A stretch of DNA of 64,000 nt from Tsukamurella sp. PLM1 (GTDB taxonomy: Bacteria > Actinomycetota > Actinomycetes > Mycobacteriales > Mycobacteriaceae). The position numbers and the translations under genes were made by a program. Shown here one piece after another: positions 1-9,421 of this stretch. Location: NCBI RefSeq assembly GCF_023168325.1, contig NZ_AP025688.1:1488001-1552000 (forward strand), given 5' to 3'. The stretch's first letter is position 1, and each line of letters begins with the position of its first letter. The notes beneath the pieces are model-generated. The model worked only from the letters and a program-made list of their open reading frames with translations, did not search any database and was not told the DNA's origin.

Positions 1-1
1 C

Positions 2-240
2 GACCGGCCGGGGCCGCGCACCGAATCGGGCGACGCGGCGAACGGCGTCAACGTGGGCAGCGACGGCGTGCTCACCTACGTGCTCGGCGACATCGGCGTC
101 GCGAATCCCGTGACGTTGCAGTACCGGACGTACACCGCTCGTGGCTGGACCATCCTGGCCGCCGCCGACGGCACCCGGTTCACCCACCAGGAGACCGGCC
201 ACGGCATGGTCGTGAGCACCGCGGGGCGCGGGCCTTCTAG
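2..240 (+). CDS. C-terminal fragment of an unidentified secreted-type protein
   Basis: An open frame enters from the left edge and carries plausible protein sequence (GVLTYVLGDIGVANPVTLQY, then a stretch ending in HGMVVSTAG). Its composition is that of an exported or lipoprotein C-terminus, but I cannot name the family. Taken literally the frame stays open to 523, which would overlap the next gene by more than 200 bases. A TAG at 238-240 becomes in-frame if one G is restored in the GGGG run near 221-225, so the natural end is probably 240. The gene runs in the same direction as the transporter genes that follow, with a 65-base gap. The start lies outside the window. Confidence 0.45.
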   Translation, partial: PAGAAHRIGRRGERRQRGQRRRAHLRARRHRRRESRDVAVPDVHRSWLDHPGRRRRHPVHPPGDRPRHGREHRGARAF

Positions 241-305
241 CGGTTTCCGTCACCCTGCGTCCAAGGGTTCTGCCGGCGCTCGCGCGCCGCCATCATCGAA
301 CCCCT

Positions 306-1121
306 ATGAGTACAACAGAAGTCGACACCAGCACGCCCCTGCCGGCCGGCGCTGTCCGCGAGCAGCGTCGCCGCCGGGTGCTCGGCGCGGTGCGGATCGC
401 CTCGCCGTTCGCCGTCCTCGCGCTATGGCAGTTGTTCAGCGCCCTCGGCGCGATCCCGCAGGACAAGCTGCCAGCTCCGTCACTGATCGCGGAGGCGGGG
501 TGGGGAGTGCTCACCAGTGGTGAGCTGACCGCGGCGATCGGGGCGTCGGCGCAGCGCGTCGCGATCGGGCTCGTCCTCGGTGTGCTGATCGGCGTCGGAC
601 TCGGACTCCTGGTGGGGCTCAGCCGCATCGGCGACGCGATCATCGACCCGAACATGCAGGCCGTGCGGGCCCTGCCGCTGTTCGGTCTGATCCCGCTGTT
701 CATCCTGTGGTTCGGCATCGGCGAGCAGCCGAAGATCCTCCTGGTCACCCTCGGCGCGATCTTCCCGCTGTACCTCAACACTTCCGCGGCGATCCGGCAG
801 ATCGACCCGAAGCTGGTCGAGAACGCACGGGTGCTGGGGTTCAGCAGGATCCAGACGATCCGCGAGCTGATCATCCCCAGTGCCACGCCGCAGATCCTCG
901 TGGGCCTGCGCCAGTCGCTGGCCATCGCGTGGCTGAGCCTGATCGTCGCCGAGCAGATCGCCGCCTCGTCGGGCCTGGGCTACCTGATCAACAACGCCCG
1001 TGACTTCCTCCGCACCGACGTCGTGTTCTTCGGCCTCATCGTGTACGCCGCGCTGGGCCTGATCACCGACGCGATCGTCCGCGCGCTCGAGCAATACACC
1101 ACCCGCTACCAGGTCCGATAG
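306..1121 (+). CDS. ssuC: Sulfonate-type ABC transporter permease (SsuC-like)
   Basis: This 271-residue inner-membrane permease would form the channel of an importer for aliphatic sulfonates or a related substrate. After a short cytoplasmic N-terminus there are about six membrane segments. The permease EAA loop, which docks to the ATPase, is visible around residues 170-195 (NARVLGFSRIQTIRELIIPSA). The family (BPD_transp_1, SsuC/TauC/NrtB group) is clear; the exact substrate is not readable from the permease. It begins an ssuC-ssuB-ssuA arrangement with short gaps, so the three genes are probably one operon. No strong Shine-Dalgarno sequence is visible before the ATG. Confidence 0.85.
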   Translation: MSTTEVDTSTPLPAGAVREQRRRRVLGAVRIASPFAVLALWQLFSALGAIPQDKLPAPSLIAEAGWGVLTSGELTAAIGASAQRVAIGLVLGVLIGVGLGLLVGLSRIGDAIIDPNMQAVRALPLFGLIPLFILWFGIGEQPKILLVTLGAIFPLYLNTSAAIRQIDPKLVENARVLGFSRIQTIRELIIPSATPQILVGLRQSLAIAWLSLIVAEQIAASSGLGYLINNARDFLRTDVVFFGLIVYAALGLITDAIVRALEQYTTRYQVR

Positions 1122-1144
1122 CCCATCGCCGACAGGAGACGACC

Positions 1145-1891
1145 ATGACAGCAATCCTCGAACCCCGGTACACCGCAGACCGTTCCACGCAGCCCGCGGG
1201 CGAGGTGCGGGACGTGACGGTGGCCTACGGTGACACCGTGGTGCTCCGCGGCGCGTCGCTCCGGGTGGAGCCCGGCGAGGTGGTCGCGATCATCGGCCGC
1301 AGCGGTAGCGGCAAGTCGACGCTGTTGCGCGTGCTGGCCGGCCTCACCGAACCGTCCGCCGGCACCGTGAGCACGGACGGTGCGCCGGCCGTCGCCTTCC
1401 AGGAGCCCCGCCTGTTTCCGTGGCGGACGGTGCGCGCGAACGTCTCCCACGGCCTGGTCCGGTCGCGGGCGGGGCGGGCGGAGGCGCTCGCGCGGGCCGA
1501 CGAGACGCTGGCCGAGGTGGGCCTCGCGGACAAGCGCGGCGCGTGGCCGGGACAGCTGTCCGGCGGTCAGGCCCAGCGGGTCTCGCTCGCCCGTGCGCTC
1601 GTCGCCGAGCCCCGCCTGCTGTTGCTCGACGAGCCGTTCGGCGCGCTGGACGCGCTCACCCGCGCGGCCATGCACCGGCTGCTGGTCTCCCTGTGGGAGC
1701 GCCATGGTTTCGGGGTCCTCGTCGTGACCCACGACGTGGACGAGGCGCTCGCGCTCGCCGACCGCGTGGTCGTGCTCGCCGAGGGCCGGATCGCCCAGGA
1801 GGTCGTCGTGCCGGAACCCCGCCTCGGTGCCGGGCGCGCCGACGTCGCCGCTCTTCGCTCCACCCTGCTCGCCGCGCTCGGCGAGGGCTGA
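1145..1891 (+). CDS. ssuB: Sulfonate-type ABC transporter ATPase (SsuB-like)
   Basis: Cytoplasmic ATPase of the importer, 248 residues. The Walker A loop GRSGSGKST is at residues 51-59, a Q-loop at about 86, the ABC signature LSGGQAQRV at about 138-146, Walker B LLLLDEPFG at about 158-166, and the switch histidine lies in VVTHDVDEA. The short length and the single ATPase domain fit the SsuB/TauB group. It starts 23 bases after the permease stop, with GGAGACGACC preceding the ATG, so the two are probably translated from the same message. It is followed by the binding protein, which completes the transporter. Confidence 0.88.
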   Translation: MTAILEPRYTADRSTQPAGEVRDVTVAYGDTVVLRGASLRVEPGEVVAIIGRSGSGKSTLLRVLAGLTEPSAGTVSTDGAPAVAFQEPRLFPWRTVRANVSHGLVRSRAGRAEALARADETLAEVGLADKRGAWPGQLSGGQAQRVSLARALVAEPRLLLLDEPFGALDALTRAAMHRLLVSLWERHGFGVLVVTHDVDEALALADRVVVLAEGRIAQEVVVPEPRLGAGRADVAALRSTLLAALGEG

Positions 1892-1919
1892 CCCCCCACC
1901 ACTTGATGAAAGGTACCCC

Positions 1920-2969
1920 GTGACAACTCCTTCCGCCGGACGGATTCGCCGACTTCGTTCGGGGCTCGTGGGCGCAGTGCTCGCCGCCGCCGTCGTGCTC
2001 TCCGCCACCGCCTGCGTCTCCCGCGACGACGCGACCGCGACGGTGGCCGACGGCACCGTCGACCTCGCGGAACTGCGCGGGCTCACGCTGCGCGTGGGGG
2101 ACCAGAAGGGCGGGACCGAGACGCTGTTGCGCTCGGCGGGGCAGCTCGACGGTCTGCCGTTCGCCGTCGAGTTCTCCACCTTCACCTCCGGACCGCCGCA
2201 GATCGAGGCCGCGACCGCCGGGAAGATCGACTTCGCGGTCACGGGCAACACGCCGCCGATCTTCGGCGCCGCGTCGAACGCCAAGGTGCGCCTGGTCTCC
2301 GCGTACTCCAACGACGCCGCGGGCGATGCGATCGTGGTGCGCGGCGCGGGCGGTCCGGCCTCGGTGGCGGACCTGCGTGGCAAGAAGGTCGCGGTGGCCA
2401 AGGGGAGTTCGGCGCACGGCAACCTGCTGCTGCAATTGAAGAAGGCCGGCCTCGAGCTGGGCGAGGACGTGGAGCCGGTGTTCCTGCAGCCGGCGGACGC
2501 GCAGTCCGCATTCGTGAGCGGGGCCGTTGCGGCGTGGGCGATCTGGGATCCGTACACCGCCCTGATCCAGCTGGATCCCACGGTGCGGACCATCGCCGTC
2601 GGCACCGGGCTGCTCAACGGCTACGGCTTCGGCATCGCGTCCATCGAGGCGCTCGCCGACGCCAAGCGCAACACCGCCGTGCGCGAGCTGGTGGTGCGGA
2701 TCGCGAAGGCCAACAAGTGGGCCCGTTCCCACCGGGCGGAGTGGGCGGCGCGGTACGCCGCCGCGATCGCCATCGACCCGGGTGCCGCGAAGGCCGCGGA
2801 GGACCGCAGCCGGCGGGTGGCGATCGAGCTCACCGACACCGTGGCCGCGTCCGAACAGGAACTGACCGACGCGTTCGTCGCCGCGGGGCAGATCCAGGGC
2901 GCGCCCAGGATCGCGGACTTCATCGACCGCCGCTACAACGACGCCGTGCGGCCCTTCGCGGGCGACTGA
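1920..2969 (+). CDS. ssuA: Sulfonate-binding lipoprotein (SsuA-like)
   Basis: Periplasm-side substrate-binding lipoprotein of the importer, 349 residues. The GTG start at 1920 is chosen because it follows GATGAAAGG and yields a lipoprotein signal: arginines, a hydrophobic stretch LVGAVLAAAVVL, then the lipobox LSATAC with the lipid-bearing Cys near residue 31. The mature part is an NMT1/SsuA-type binding fold (GDQKGGTETLL, ATAGKIDFAVTGNTPP, LRGKKVAVAKGSSAHG, AWAIWDPYTAL). The last 37 bases overlap the end of the convergent regulator gene on the minus strand. Substrate could be alkanesulfonate, taurine or another sulfonate; the binding pocket cannot be read by eye. Confidence 0.85.
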   Translation: MTTPSAGRIRRLRSGLVGAVLAAAVVLSATACVSRDDATATVADGTVDLAELRGLTLRVGDQKGGTETLLRSAGQLDGLPFAVEFSTFTSGPPQIEAATAGKIDFAVTGNTPPIFGAASNAKVRLVSAYSNDAAGDAIVVRGAGGPASVADLRGKKVAVAKGSSAHGNLLLQLKKAGLELGEDVEPVFLQPADAQSAFVSGAVAAWAIWDPYTALIQLDPTVRTIAVGTGLLNGYGFGIASIEALADAKRNTAVRELVVRIAKANKWARSHRAEWAARYAAAIAIDPGAAKAAEDRSRRVAIELTDTVAASEQELTDAFVAAGQIQGAPRIADFIDRRYNDAVRPFAGD

Positions 2970-3488
2970 CCGTCCGGCCGGGGCGTCGTGATCACCACGA
3001 CCGCCTCGGCGGCACCGTCGACGGTGGCGAACCGGTGCGGGCCGTCGCTGGTCCAGGACCGCGAATCGCCCGCCCGGACCGTGATCTCCCGGCCCACCGG
3101 GCCGATCCGGAGGGCACCATCGACCACCGTGAGGTGCTCGCGGACCGCCGTGCCGTGCCCGGGGAGACGTGGTCGGCGCCGTCGGGGAACTCGAGGCGGA
3201 AGACCTCGACGGTGACGCGCGGGAGGTGCCGCACCGACAGCAGGGCGGTGCGCATCCCGCCGTGGGCCGACCCCGTGGACCCGGGGGACTCGCCGACGAG
3301 CGCCGTGAGCGGGACGTCGAGCGGGCCGCACAGCGCGTAGAGGGTCTCGATCGTGGGATTGCGGCCGCCGGCCTCGATCTCGGACAGCGAACCCTTGCCC
3401 ACGCCGGCCCGGCGGGCGAGCTCGGACAGGCTGAGGCCGCGCTCGCGGCGCAGTTCGGTGAGACGCGCTCCGACGTCGGGGTGGGCAT
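2933..3488 (-). CDS. XRE-family regulator with C-terminal cupin domain (frame broken twice)
   Basis: Predicted DNA-binding regulator. An N-terminal helix-turn-helix (LTELRRERGLSLSELARRAG, then KGSLSEIEAGGRNPTIETLY) is followed by a small cupin sensor domain (LTVVDGALRIGPVGREITVRAGD). The reading frame must change twice to give one protein: near 3477, where one extra G makes MPTPDVGARLTEL from the ATG at 3488, and near 3158, where the run CCC/GGG is one base short. Regulators of this layout often control the adjacent transporter or catabolic genes; here the gene is divergent from benE with only 22 bases between starts, so benE is the probable target. The end overlaps ssuA convergently. Confidence 0.7.
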
Positions 3489-3510
3489 GCCGCCATGATA
3501 CGTTCTGCTC

Positions 3511-4695
3511 ATGGAACGTTCTGAGAACGGAACGATGGTGCCGGTGGGTGCCGGCGTCGTGACCGCGCTCGTCGGGTACACGTCCGCGTTCGCGGTGGTG
3601 CTCGCGGGCCTGCGCGGGGTCGGGGCGTCGCCGGGGCAGGCGGCGTCGGGGCTGTTGGCGGTCACCGTGACGATGGGTGCGGCGTCGGCGTTGTTGTCCT
3701 GGCGGTACCGGATGCCGATCATCAGCGCCTGGTCGACCCCGGGCGCCGCGCTGCTCGCGACCGCGGGCGCGGTGGCGGGCGGCTGGCCGGCCGCGGTGGG
3801 GGCGTTCGTGGTGTGCGGCGTGCTGTTCGTTCTGACGGGTCTGTGGCCCGCGCTCGCGCGGTGGGTGCAGCGGATCCCGACGCCGATCGCACAGGCCATG
3901 CTCGCCGGCGTACTCCTGCCGCTGTGCATTGCGCCCGTGACGGCGCTCGCGGGCAACCCGTGGGCCGTGGCGCCGGTGTTGCTGGTGTGGCTCGTGCTGC
4001 TGCGCTTCCGCCCGCGGTGGGCGGTCCCGCTCGCCTTCCTGGTCGCGCTCGGGGTGATCGCGATCGCCCTGGTGCGCGACGATGCCGTGCCCGCGTTCGC
4101 CGCGCTCGTCCCGCATCTCGAGTGGACGACACCCGCCTGGACGCTGCAGGCCCTGACCGGCATCGTGCTGCCGCTGTACATCGTGACCATGGCGTCGCAG
4201 AACATCCCGGGCGCTGCGGTGCTGGGCTCGTACGGCTATTCGGTGCCGTGGCGTCCGTCGCTGACCGTCACCGGCGTCGGCAGCGTGCTCGGCGCGCCGT
4301 TCGGCGGACACGCCATCAATCTCGCGGCGATCAGCGCGGCCCTGGCCGCCGGGCCGGACGCCGGGGCCGACACGTCGCGGCGCTGGATCGCCGGCGTCTC
4401 GTCCGGGGCGGCGAACCTCGTTCTCGGCGTGCTGAGTACCGGGCTGACCGCCGTGGTGCTGGCCGCGCCGGACGGCGTGGTCCAGGCCGTTGCGGGGGTC
4501 GCGCTCGTGGGTGCGTTCGCCGCCGCCTGCGCCGGGGCGATGGCCTCCGAGGCCGACCGGGTGCCCGCGGCCGTCACGTTCGTGGTCGCAGCGTCGGGCA
4601 CGACGGTGGCGGGCGTCGGCTCCGCCTTCTGGGCGCTGGTCGTCGGGATCCTCGTGCACGTGATCCTGGGAGCGCGCAGGTCCCTAGACGCGTGA
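3511..4695 (+). CDS. benE: BenE-family benzoate/H+ symporter-like membrane protein
   Basis: Integral membrane protein of 394 residues with about eleven to twelve hydrophobic segments. Recognised as BenE by its overall pattern, including [58 protein letters not shown] and [18 protein letters not shown]. Characterised family members import benzoate with protons; some relatives may move other aromatic acids. The gene is divergent from the XRE-cupin regulator and stands about 40 kb from the aromatic catabolic cluster, so direct cooperation is only a possibility. Its last 12 bases overlap the end of the convergent kinase gene. The start overlaps the regulator promoter region. Confidence 0.85.
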   Translation: MERSENGTMVPVGAGVVTALVGYTSAFAVVLAGLRGVGASPGQAASGLLAVTVTMGAASALLSWRYRMPIISAWSTPGAALLATAGAVAGGWPAAVGAFVVCGVLFVLTGLWPALARWVQRIPTPIAQAMLAGVLLPLCIAPVTALAGNPWAVAPVLLVWLVLLRFRPRWAVPLAFLVALGVIAIALVRDDAVPAFAALVPHLEWTTPAWTLQALTGIVLPLYIVTMASQNIPGAAVLGSYGYSVPWRPSLTVTGVGSVLGAPFGGHAINLAAISAALAAGPDAGADTSRRWIAGVSSGAANLVLGVLSTGLTAVVLAAPDGVVQAVAGVALVGAFAAACAGAMASEADRVPAAVTFVVAASGTTVAGVGSAFWALVVGILVHVILGARRSLDA

Positions 4696-6204
4696 ATCGG
4701 CCTCCGGCTTCGACGACGACGCAGTGGTCGTCGTGGTCGAGGACGTGGTCGTCGGCGTCGTCGTGGTGGTCGTGGTGGTCGTTGTCGGCGTCGTCGTGGT
4801 GGTCGTGGTGGTGCTCGACGTCGGCGTCGTCGAGGTGCTCGTCGGCGAGGTCGGCGTGCTGGTGGGCCGCGGCACGGTGGTGGTCGTGGTCCGAGGGATG
4901 TCCGTCGGTCGCGTCAGCGGAGCGGGGGCGATGCGGTCGGACGGGCGCTCGGCCATGGCCCGCGTCGTGGTCAGCGCGCCGGGATTGTCGGCCGTCGGAC
5001 CCGCTGCGGGCGCGGTACCGTCGTCCCCACCCGAGCCGTTCACGGCGACCGCACCGCCGAGAGCGATCGCGGCGACTGCAAGCGCTCCAGCGACGGCGAC
5101 GAACCGCTTCCGGTCGCTGCCGGAGGAGGAGTCGTGGGTGTGGGGCTGCGTCGGCGTGTTGGATCCGATGGGCGCCGGCGTCGCCGGGCGCGTGACCGTG
5201 CGCGGCCCGGCGGGGCGGCGCACCGTCGGTGCGTACGCGGCCGGTGGGTGCACGCGGGACGCGCCCGTGGAGGAACCCCGGGTGTGGGCGATGGCCTGCG
5301 CGAATTCGCCGCCGTCGGAGAACCGGCGGCCCGGATCCTTCGCGAGGGCGCGCGTGATGAGGCCGGCGGTCGGGCCGGGGACCCACGGCGGCAGGGCCGG
5401 CGGTTCCTGGCGGATGTGCTGGACGCACAGCGCCACCGCGTTCTCCGCGGTGAAGGGCGGCCGCCCGGTGAGGCATTCGTAGCCGACGACGCCGAGGGCG
5501 TAGACGTCGGAGGCCGGCGTGGCGTCCTCGCCCGAGGCCTGTTCGGGGGAGATGTACTGGGCCGTGCCGACGACCATGCCGGTCTTGGTGACGGGTGCGG
5601 CGTCGACGGCCTTGGCGATACCGAAGTCGGTGATCTTCACCTGTCCGGTGGGGGTGATGAGGATGTTGCCGGGCTTGACGTCGCGGTGCACCAGGCCGGC
5701 GGTGTGGGCCACCTGGAGCGCGCGGCCGGTCTGCTCGAGCAGGTCGAGCGCTTGCGCTTGGCTGAGATGGCCGAGGCGGCTCAGGACGGCGTTGAGCGGC
5801 TCGCCGTTGACGAGCTCCATCACCAGGTAGGCGAGCGGTGCGCCGCCGGACTGGTCCTCGGTCTCGCCGTAGTCGTACACGCCGGCGATGCCGGGGTGGT
5901 TGAGGGCGGCGGTGGTGCGGGCCTCGTTCCGGAACCGGGCGAGGAACTCCTTGTCGTCCGAGAATTCGGCCTTGAGGACCTTGATGGCGACGCGGCGGTC
6001 GAGCCGGGTGTCCATCGCCTCCCACACCTGACCCATACCGCCGGTGGCGATGAGCCGGAGGAGTTCGTAGCGGTCGGCGAGTACGGTTCCGCAGCGCAAA
6101 GCTGTTCGCTCCTGTGTCGGGATCGTCGCTGGACGCCGGGCCGGGACCGCAGCGGACGGGCGGGCACCTGGACGGATGGCGCGCACGACGGATCGGGGTG
6201 TCAC
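4684..6204 (-). CDS. Membrane Ser/Thr protein kinase with poly-Thr outer tail
   Basis: PknB-type Hanks kinase, 506 residues from the ATG at 6204. Visible kinase landmarks: glycine loop IATGGMGQV (about 52-60), Lys75 in VAIKVLK, catalytic loop HRDVKPGN (173-180), DFG (193-195) and SPEQ after the activation loop. One membrane segment lies at about 368-388. The outer part has no PASTA domain; it is Thr/Ser/Pro rich and ends in a run of threonines (about 439-494), which at DNA level makes a GTC/GTG-repetitive stretch at 4720-4890. A TTG at 6099 would start the protein just before the kinase domain ([14 protein letters not shown]), so the first 35 residues are uncertain. Substrates unknown. Confidence 0.88.
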   Translation of the reverse strand: MTPRSVVRAIRPGARPSAAVPARRPATIPTQERTALRCGTVLADRYELLRLIATGGMGQVWEAMDTRLDRRVAIKVLKAEFSDDKEFLARFRNEARTTAALNHPGIAGVYDYGETEDQSGGAPLAYLVMELVNGEPLNAVLSRLGHLSQAQALDLLEQTGRALQVAHTAGLVHRDVKPGNILITPTGQVKITDFGIAKAVDAAPVTKTGMVVGTAQYISPEQASGEDATPASDVYALGVVGYECLTGRPPFTAENAVALCVQHIRQEPPALPPWVPGPTAGLITRALAKDPGRRFSDGGEFAQAIAHTRGSSTGASRVHPPAAYAPTVRRPAGPRTVTRPATPAPIGSNTPTQPHTHDSSSGSDRKRFVAVAGALAVAAIALGGAVAVNGSGGDDGTAPAAGPTADNPGALTTTRAMAERPSDRIAPAPLTRPTDIPRTTTTTVPRPTSTPTSPTSTSTTPTSSTTTTTTTTPTTTTTTTTTTPTTTSSTTTTTASSSKPEADSRV

Positions 6205-6457
6205 TGTTCTTCATGGGTATCGCCGGGCGAGGGCGGACCGTTACGGCGCGTGGGTCGGGATCGGGGTCTGCCGGCGTGCGGATGGGGACTCCGGTCTCGA
6301 GAGTCGAGCAGGTGCACCATGTGGTATGGTTCAGAGCATATTCGCGAGCGTGACTGTAAACCGCTCGCCGAATCAGAGGCCGGGGCGTGTTACAGTACGC
6401 CGCCGGCCTCGTCCATCTCCGAGGCGGCTACGCTCTACCTGATCGCCGCGGCGATCA

Positions 6458-6534
6458 CGGGATGTGGCGCAGCTTGGTAGCGCATCTGCTTTGGGAGCAG
6501 AGGGTCGCAGGTTCAAATCCTGTCATCCCGACCA
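6458..6534 (+). tRNA. tRNA-Pro (anticodon TGG)
   Basis: A 77-base cloverleaf ending in an encoded CCA. The acceptor stem CGGGATG (6458-6464) pairs with CATCCCG (6524-6530). The anticodon stem TCTGC/GCAGA encloses the loop TTTGGGA, placing TGG at 6492-6494. The T arm contains GGTTCAAATCC. It reads proline codons CCA/CCG and others by wobble. The gene stands in the interval between the kinase and the TetR gene. It is intact and unaccompanied by an integrase or direct repeat, so it does not mark an inserted element here. Confidence 0.95.
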
Positions 6535-6567
6535 GTAGTGCACCAGGCGTTGCTCGTGGGTCGCTGT

Positions 6568-7187
6568 TCACGGGTCGCGCCTCGAGGCCGCCTTGAGGGC
6601 GGATCGGATGCCGCCCGCGACGAAGGCGGCCGCGACGTTCGAGGCAGTCGCCGGGTCCGGCCCGGGGCGGATGACGGACTCCGCGCTGCCTCCAGGGCGA
6701 CCACGACCGCCATGGCGGTGATCTGGGCGGTCAGCGGTTCATCCACCCCTGCATCGGGTTTCGTGGGCGTGATGCGGTTGGCGAGACGGCTGATGACGGC
6801 GTTCATCGCGCGATCGCGGTGCGTCGAGACCGGGCTGCTGGGGTCGGTGTCCGCCAGGAGTCGGAACCCGTCCGGCCTGGCGCGCGCGTAGTCAAACAGG
6901 GCCTGCACGTTCGCCGCTCCTTCGTCGGGCCCTTGTAGATGCTCAGCGCGGTCATAGGCGGTGAAGAGGAACTCGATGGCGTGATCGGCCTCCCAGGAGA
7001 GGCAGGCGTCGTACAACTCCGCCTTGTCGCGGAAGCGGGAGTACAGCGTCGGCTTGGTCACGCGGGCGGCTTTGGCGACGGCCTGCATCGTCGTCGCTGC
7101 GTAGCCGCAACGGGCGAACTCCGAGATCGCCGTCGTGAGGAGCCGGTCGACCGGGATCGGTACCGGTCCGGGACGGGTGGGTGGCAA
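6568..7187 (-). CDS. TetR-family transcriptional regulator (frame broken near 6663)
   Basis: One-domain repressor type. The helix-turn-helix at the N-terminus is typical (LTTAISEFARCGYAATTMQAVAKAARVTKPTLYSRFRDKAELYDACL). The start is a TTG at 7187, supported by GGAGGT about seven bases upstream. Near 6663 the frame changes: restoring one G in a GGG run gives a natural C-terminus (NVAAAFVAGGIRSALKAASR) and a TGA ending at 6568. Without the correction the frame runs on into the tRNA. The gene is divergent from the secreted serine hydrolase with 98 bases between, so autoregulation and control of that hydrolase are likely. The ligand is unknown. Confidence 0.8.
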
Positions 7188-7285
7188 CGGGTACCTCCAT
7201 GTGTTTCACCCGAAAGCTTACGGGGTCGACAGAACTCTGATTATTCTATCCGTGGCCGTAAAAAATTGCAGTTCAGGAGAGTCTA
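7188..7285. promoter_or_regulatory. Divergent promoter region, tetR / serine hydrolase
   Basis: This 98-base gap is AT-rich compared with its surroundings, particularly at 7234-7268 (TCTGATTATTCTATCC, then GTAAAAAATTGCAG). It must hold the promoters of both divergent genes and probably the TetR operator. A strong Shine-Dalgarno sequence AGGAGAG lies at 7275-7281, just before the ATG of the hydrolase. I see no clear operator palindrome by eye. Confidence 0.5.
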
Positions 7286-8707
7286 ATGGGTGATGTTGAG
7301 GTGCGGCGCCGAGTGCGATCCGCGGTCGTCGGCGGAATCCTTGCGGTCGGATTGGCGCTGGGAGGTGGAGTGTTCGGGGCGCCCACGGCCGGTGCGGCGG
7401 TCGACCGGTGTGCGCTCCCCGTGGGTGACGCCGCGCCCCGGCGGGTCGCAGCGTCCCGCGTGGAGATCGACCAGGCCGCGCTCGACGACGCGATCGCGTT
7501 CGGTGCGTCCAGGCTGCGGACGAACATCCAGGTGTACCGGAACAACTGCCTGATCGGAACCGGCCCGCTCAACGGGGCCAGCGGCAACGTCGCGATGAAT
7601 CTGTGGAGTTCGACGAAGGGGGTCCTCGCATTGATCGCCGGCGTCGCCCGGACGCAGGGACTGCTGGACCTGGACGCCCCGATCGGCACCTACCTCCGGC
7701 CGGGCGAAGGGGACGCGGGGCACAGGGCGATCACCGTGCGCCATCTGTTGACGCAGTCCTCGGGAATGAAACAGTCGCTGCTCGGGGAAGCACTGACCGC
7801 GCTCGTTCCCGATGTCAACACGCCCGCACAGGCGTTGGCGCTCCCGATGACACACGCGCCCGGCACGTACTTCGAATACTCGCAGCGGGGGCCCGATCTC
7901 CTCGTCCACGTGCTGGAACGCGCTGTGGGACAGGATATCCAGAAGTACGCGCAAAGGTATCTCTTCGCGCCGTTGGGGATCGACGCCGAGGACTACTTCT
8001 GGCAACGCGATCGCTCGGGGCACACCTACGGCTTCGCGTTCCTGTTCCTCCCTCCCAACGACATGGCGCGTCTGGGGCTTCTGCTGCTCAATCGCGGCCA
8101 ATGGAACGGCAAGCGAATCATCGACGCGGACTACATGGACCAGCTGAGTACACCGTCGAACGCCAATGCGTGCTACGGATTCCTGGTCTGGCTCAACCGT
8201 GCGCCGTGCATCGGGGTGACCCTGCCGTCGCGACACGTGTTCGCGACGCCCCCGATGGTCGCGATGCCACCGGACTCGTTCGCCACGGTCGGACTCTTCC
8301 ATCAGACGAATTTCGTGATGCCGAGCCTCCACATGCTCGTCACCTGGACGGGTGTCCTCGGCGACATCTCGCCGGACCCGGCCACGCTGCTCTCCGTCAG
8401 CCTCAACAGTGAGCTCTACCACGAGTTCCTGCGCAGGCTCGCGCGCGCAGTGAAGGACGTCGACCTACCCGACCCGGGGCCCTACCGCCCGACGATGAAC
8501 TTCCGCTTCGACGCGGAAGGCGTGTTCGATCCGAAGGTCCTGCTCGCGGGGTTCGGGGTCGGCCCGATCGCCCCCGCGGGGTGCACTTCCGATCGATGTG
8601 GGCCGACCGTGCTCACCCCACCCCTCGGTAACACCCCTCTGGCATGCCGCAGTGGCATCGTGTGCCTGCCGTTGCCGGGTGCGCCGCAGCGGCGCGGCGA
8701 AGGGTGA
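7286..8707 (+). CDS. Secreted class C beta-lactamase-like serine hydrolase
   Basis: Exported hydrolase of the beta-lactamase/penicillin-binding protein superfamily, 473 residues. The signal peptide covers about residues 1-38 (positive start, VGGILAVGLALGGGVFGAPTAGA). The catalytic SxxK is Ser108-Ser-Thr-Lys111 in LWSSTKG, with a Tyr-Ser-Gln at about 198-200 in the position of YxN. Proteins of this kind in actinomycetes are mostly esterases or peptidases rather than true antibiotic resistance enzymes; I cannot choose. It has a long Pro/Cys-containing C-terminal extension. In M. tuberculosis a related esterase gene lies near tig, so the placement may be ancestral. A TetR gene is divergent. Confidence 0.82.
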   Translation: MGDVEVRRRVRSAVVGGILAVGLALGGGVFGAPTAGAAVDRCALPVGDAAPRRVAASRVEIDQAALDDAIAFGASRLRTNIQVYRNNCLIGTGPLNGASGNVAMNLWSSTKGVLALIAGVARTQGLLDLDAPIGTYLRPGEGDAGHRAITVRHLLTQSSGMKQSLLGEALTALVPDVNTPAQALALPMTHAPGTYFEYSQRGPDLLVHVLERAVGQDIQKYAQRYLFAPLGIDAEDYFWQRDRSGHTYGFAFLFLPPNDMARLGLLLLNRGQWNGKRIIDADYMDQLSTPSNANACYGFLVWLNRAPCIGVTLPSRHVFATPPMVAMPPDSFATVGLFHQTNFVMPSLHMLVTWTGVLGDISPDPATLLSVSLNSELYHEFLRRLARAVKDVDLPDPGPYRPTMNFRFDAEGVFDPKVLLAGFGVGPIAPAGCTSDRCGPTVLTPPLGNTPLACRSGIVCLPLPGAPQRRGEG

Positions 8708-8767
8708 TCGGCGGTCCAGGCCAGCGCGACACGAGCACCTGAACGCGCGCGCTGGCACTCTGGTCCG

Positions 8768-9421
8768 ATGACCAAGACACGCGTCGTGATCCTGCTCGGC
8801 TCGCTCCTGGCGACCACCGCCCTCACCGTCGTCCTCGGAACCACGGACCCGTCCGCACCGCTGAGCTACCCCTCCCGCTTCCTCATCTGGAACCTGTTCC
8901 TCGCGTGGATCCCGGTGGTGTTCGCGGTCGGGTTCGCCGCGGTCCGCAGCCGGTGGGCACTGGTGCCGCTGGGTGTCGGGTGGCTCGCGTTCCTGCCGAA
9001 TGCGCCGTACCTGGTGACCGACCTGGTGCACCTGGGGGAGGGGTACGAGCTCTGGCGGCACGTGCTGCAGTACGGGTTCGCGGCGTGGACGGGGACACTG
9101 CTCGGGGTGGTGTCGATGCTGCTGGTGCACCGCCGGCTCGAGCGTGACTCCCGTCCCGCGCTCGGCTGGCTCGTGGTCGCGTTGTCGGTAGGGCTGTGCG
9201 CCATCGGCGTGGTGATCGGGCGGTTCCAGCGGTGGAACTCGTGGGACCTGGTCACGCGCCCCGACGCCGTGGTCGCCGCGACCTTCGACTGGGTCAGCTC
9301 GCCCTTCTCCTCCGTCCAGTCGACGGGGGTGGCGGTCGCGGTGGCGGCGTTCTTCGGCCTCGCCTACGTGACGATCTGGTCACTCACCCCGTCCCGCGAA
9401 GCCTCCCGGGCGCGCGGGTGA
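8768..9421 (+). CDS. DUF1361 multi-pass membrane protein
   Basis: Small membrane protein of 217 residues with six to seven predicted hydrophobic segments. The diagnostic DUF1361 stretch is visible at about residues 72-90 (GVGWLAFLPNAPYLVTDLVH), followed by WDLVTRP. No function is established for the family. The stop overlaps a GTG that can start the next small gene, so the two may be translated together. It is preceded by a 60-base gap after the serine hydrolase. Confidence 0.8.
   Translation: MTKTRVVILLGSLLATTALTVVLGTTDPSAPLSYPSRFLIWNLFLAWIPVVFAVGFAAVRSRWALVPLGVGWLAFLPNAPYLVTDLVHLGEGYELWRHVLQYGFAAWTGTLLGVVSMLLVHRRLERDSRPALGWLVVALSVGLCAIGVVIGRFQRWNSWDLVTRPDAVVAATFDWVSSPFSSVQSTGVAVAVAAFFGLAYVTIWSLTPSREASRARG

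Noticed and set aside
1656-4205. An 849-codon minus-strand frame opposite the ssu genes and benE
   Set aside because: A shadow of the real plus-strand genes. Only the short stretch encoding the helix-turn-helix part of the XRE-cupin regulator is real, and it lies in another frame.
4720-4890. GTC/GTG-rich repetitive stretch as a CRISPR or satellite array
   Set aside because: It is the antisense reading of Thr codons in the kinase tail; there are no spaced repeats.
6458-6534. tRNA-Pro as an integration site of a mobile element
   Set aside because: No integrase, no repeat of the tRNA 3' end and no change in gene character on either side.
7286-8707. Beta-lactam resistance enzyme
   Set aside because: SxxK is present, but the YxN position reads YSQ and the protein has esterase-like context; nothing specific to beta-lactamases is visible.
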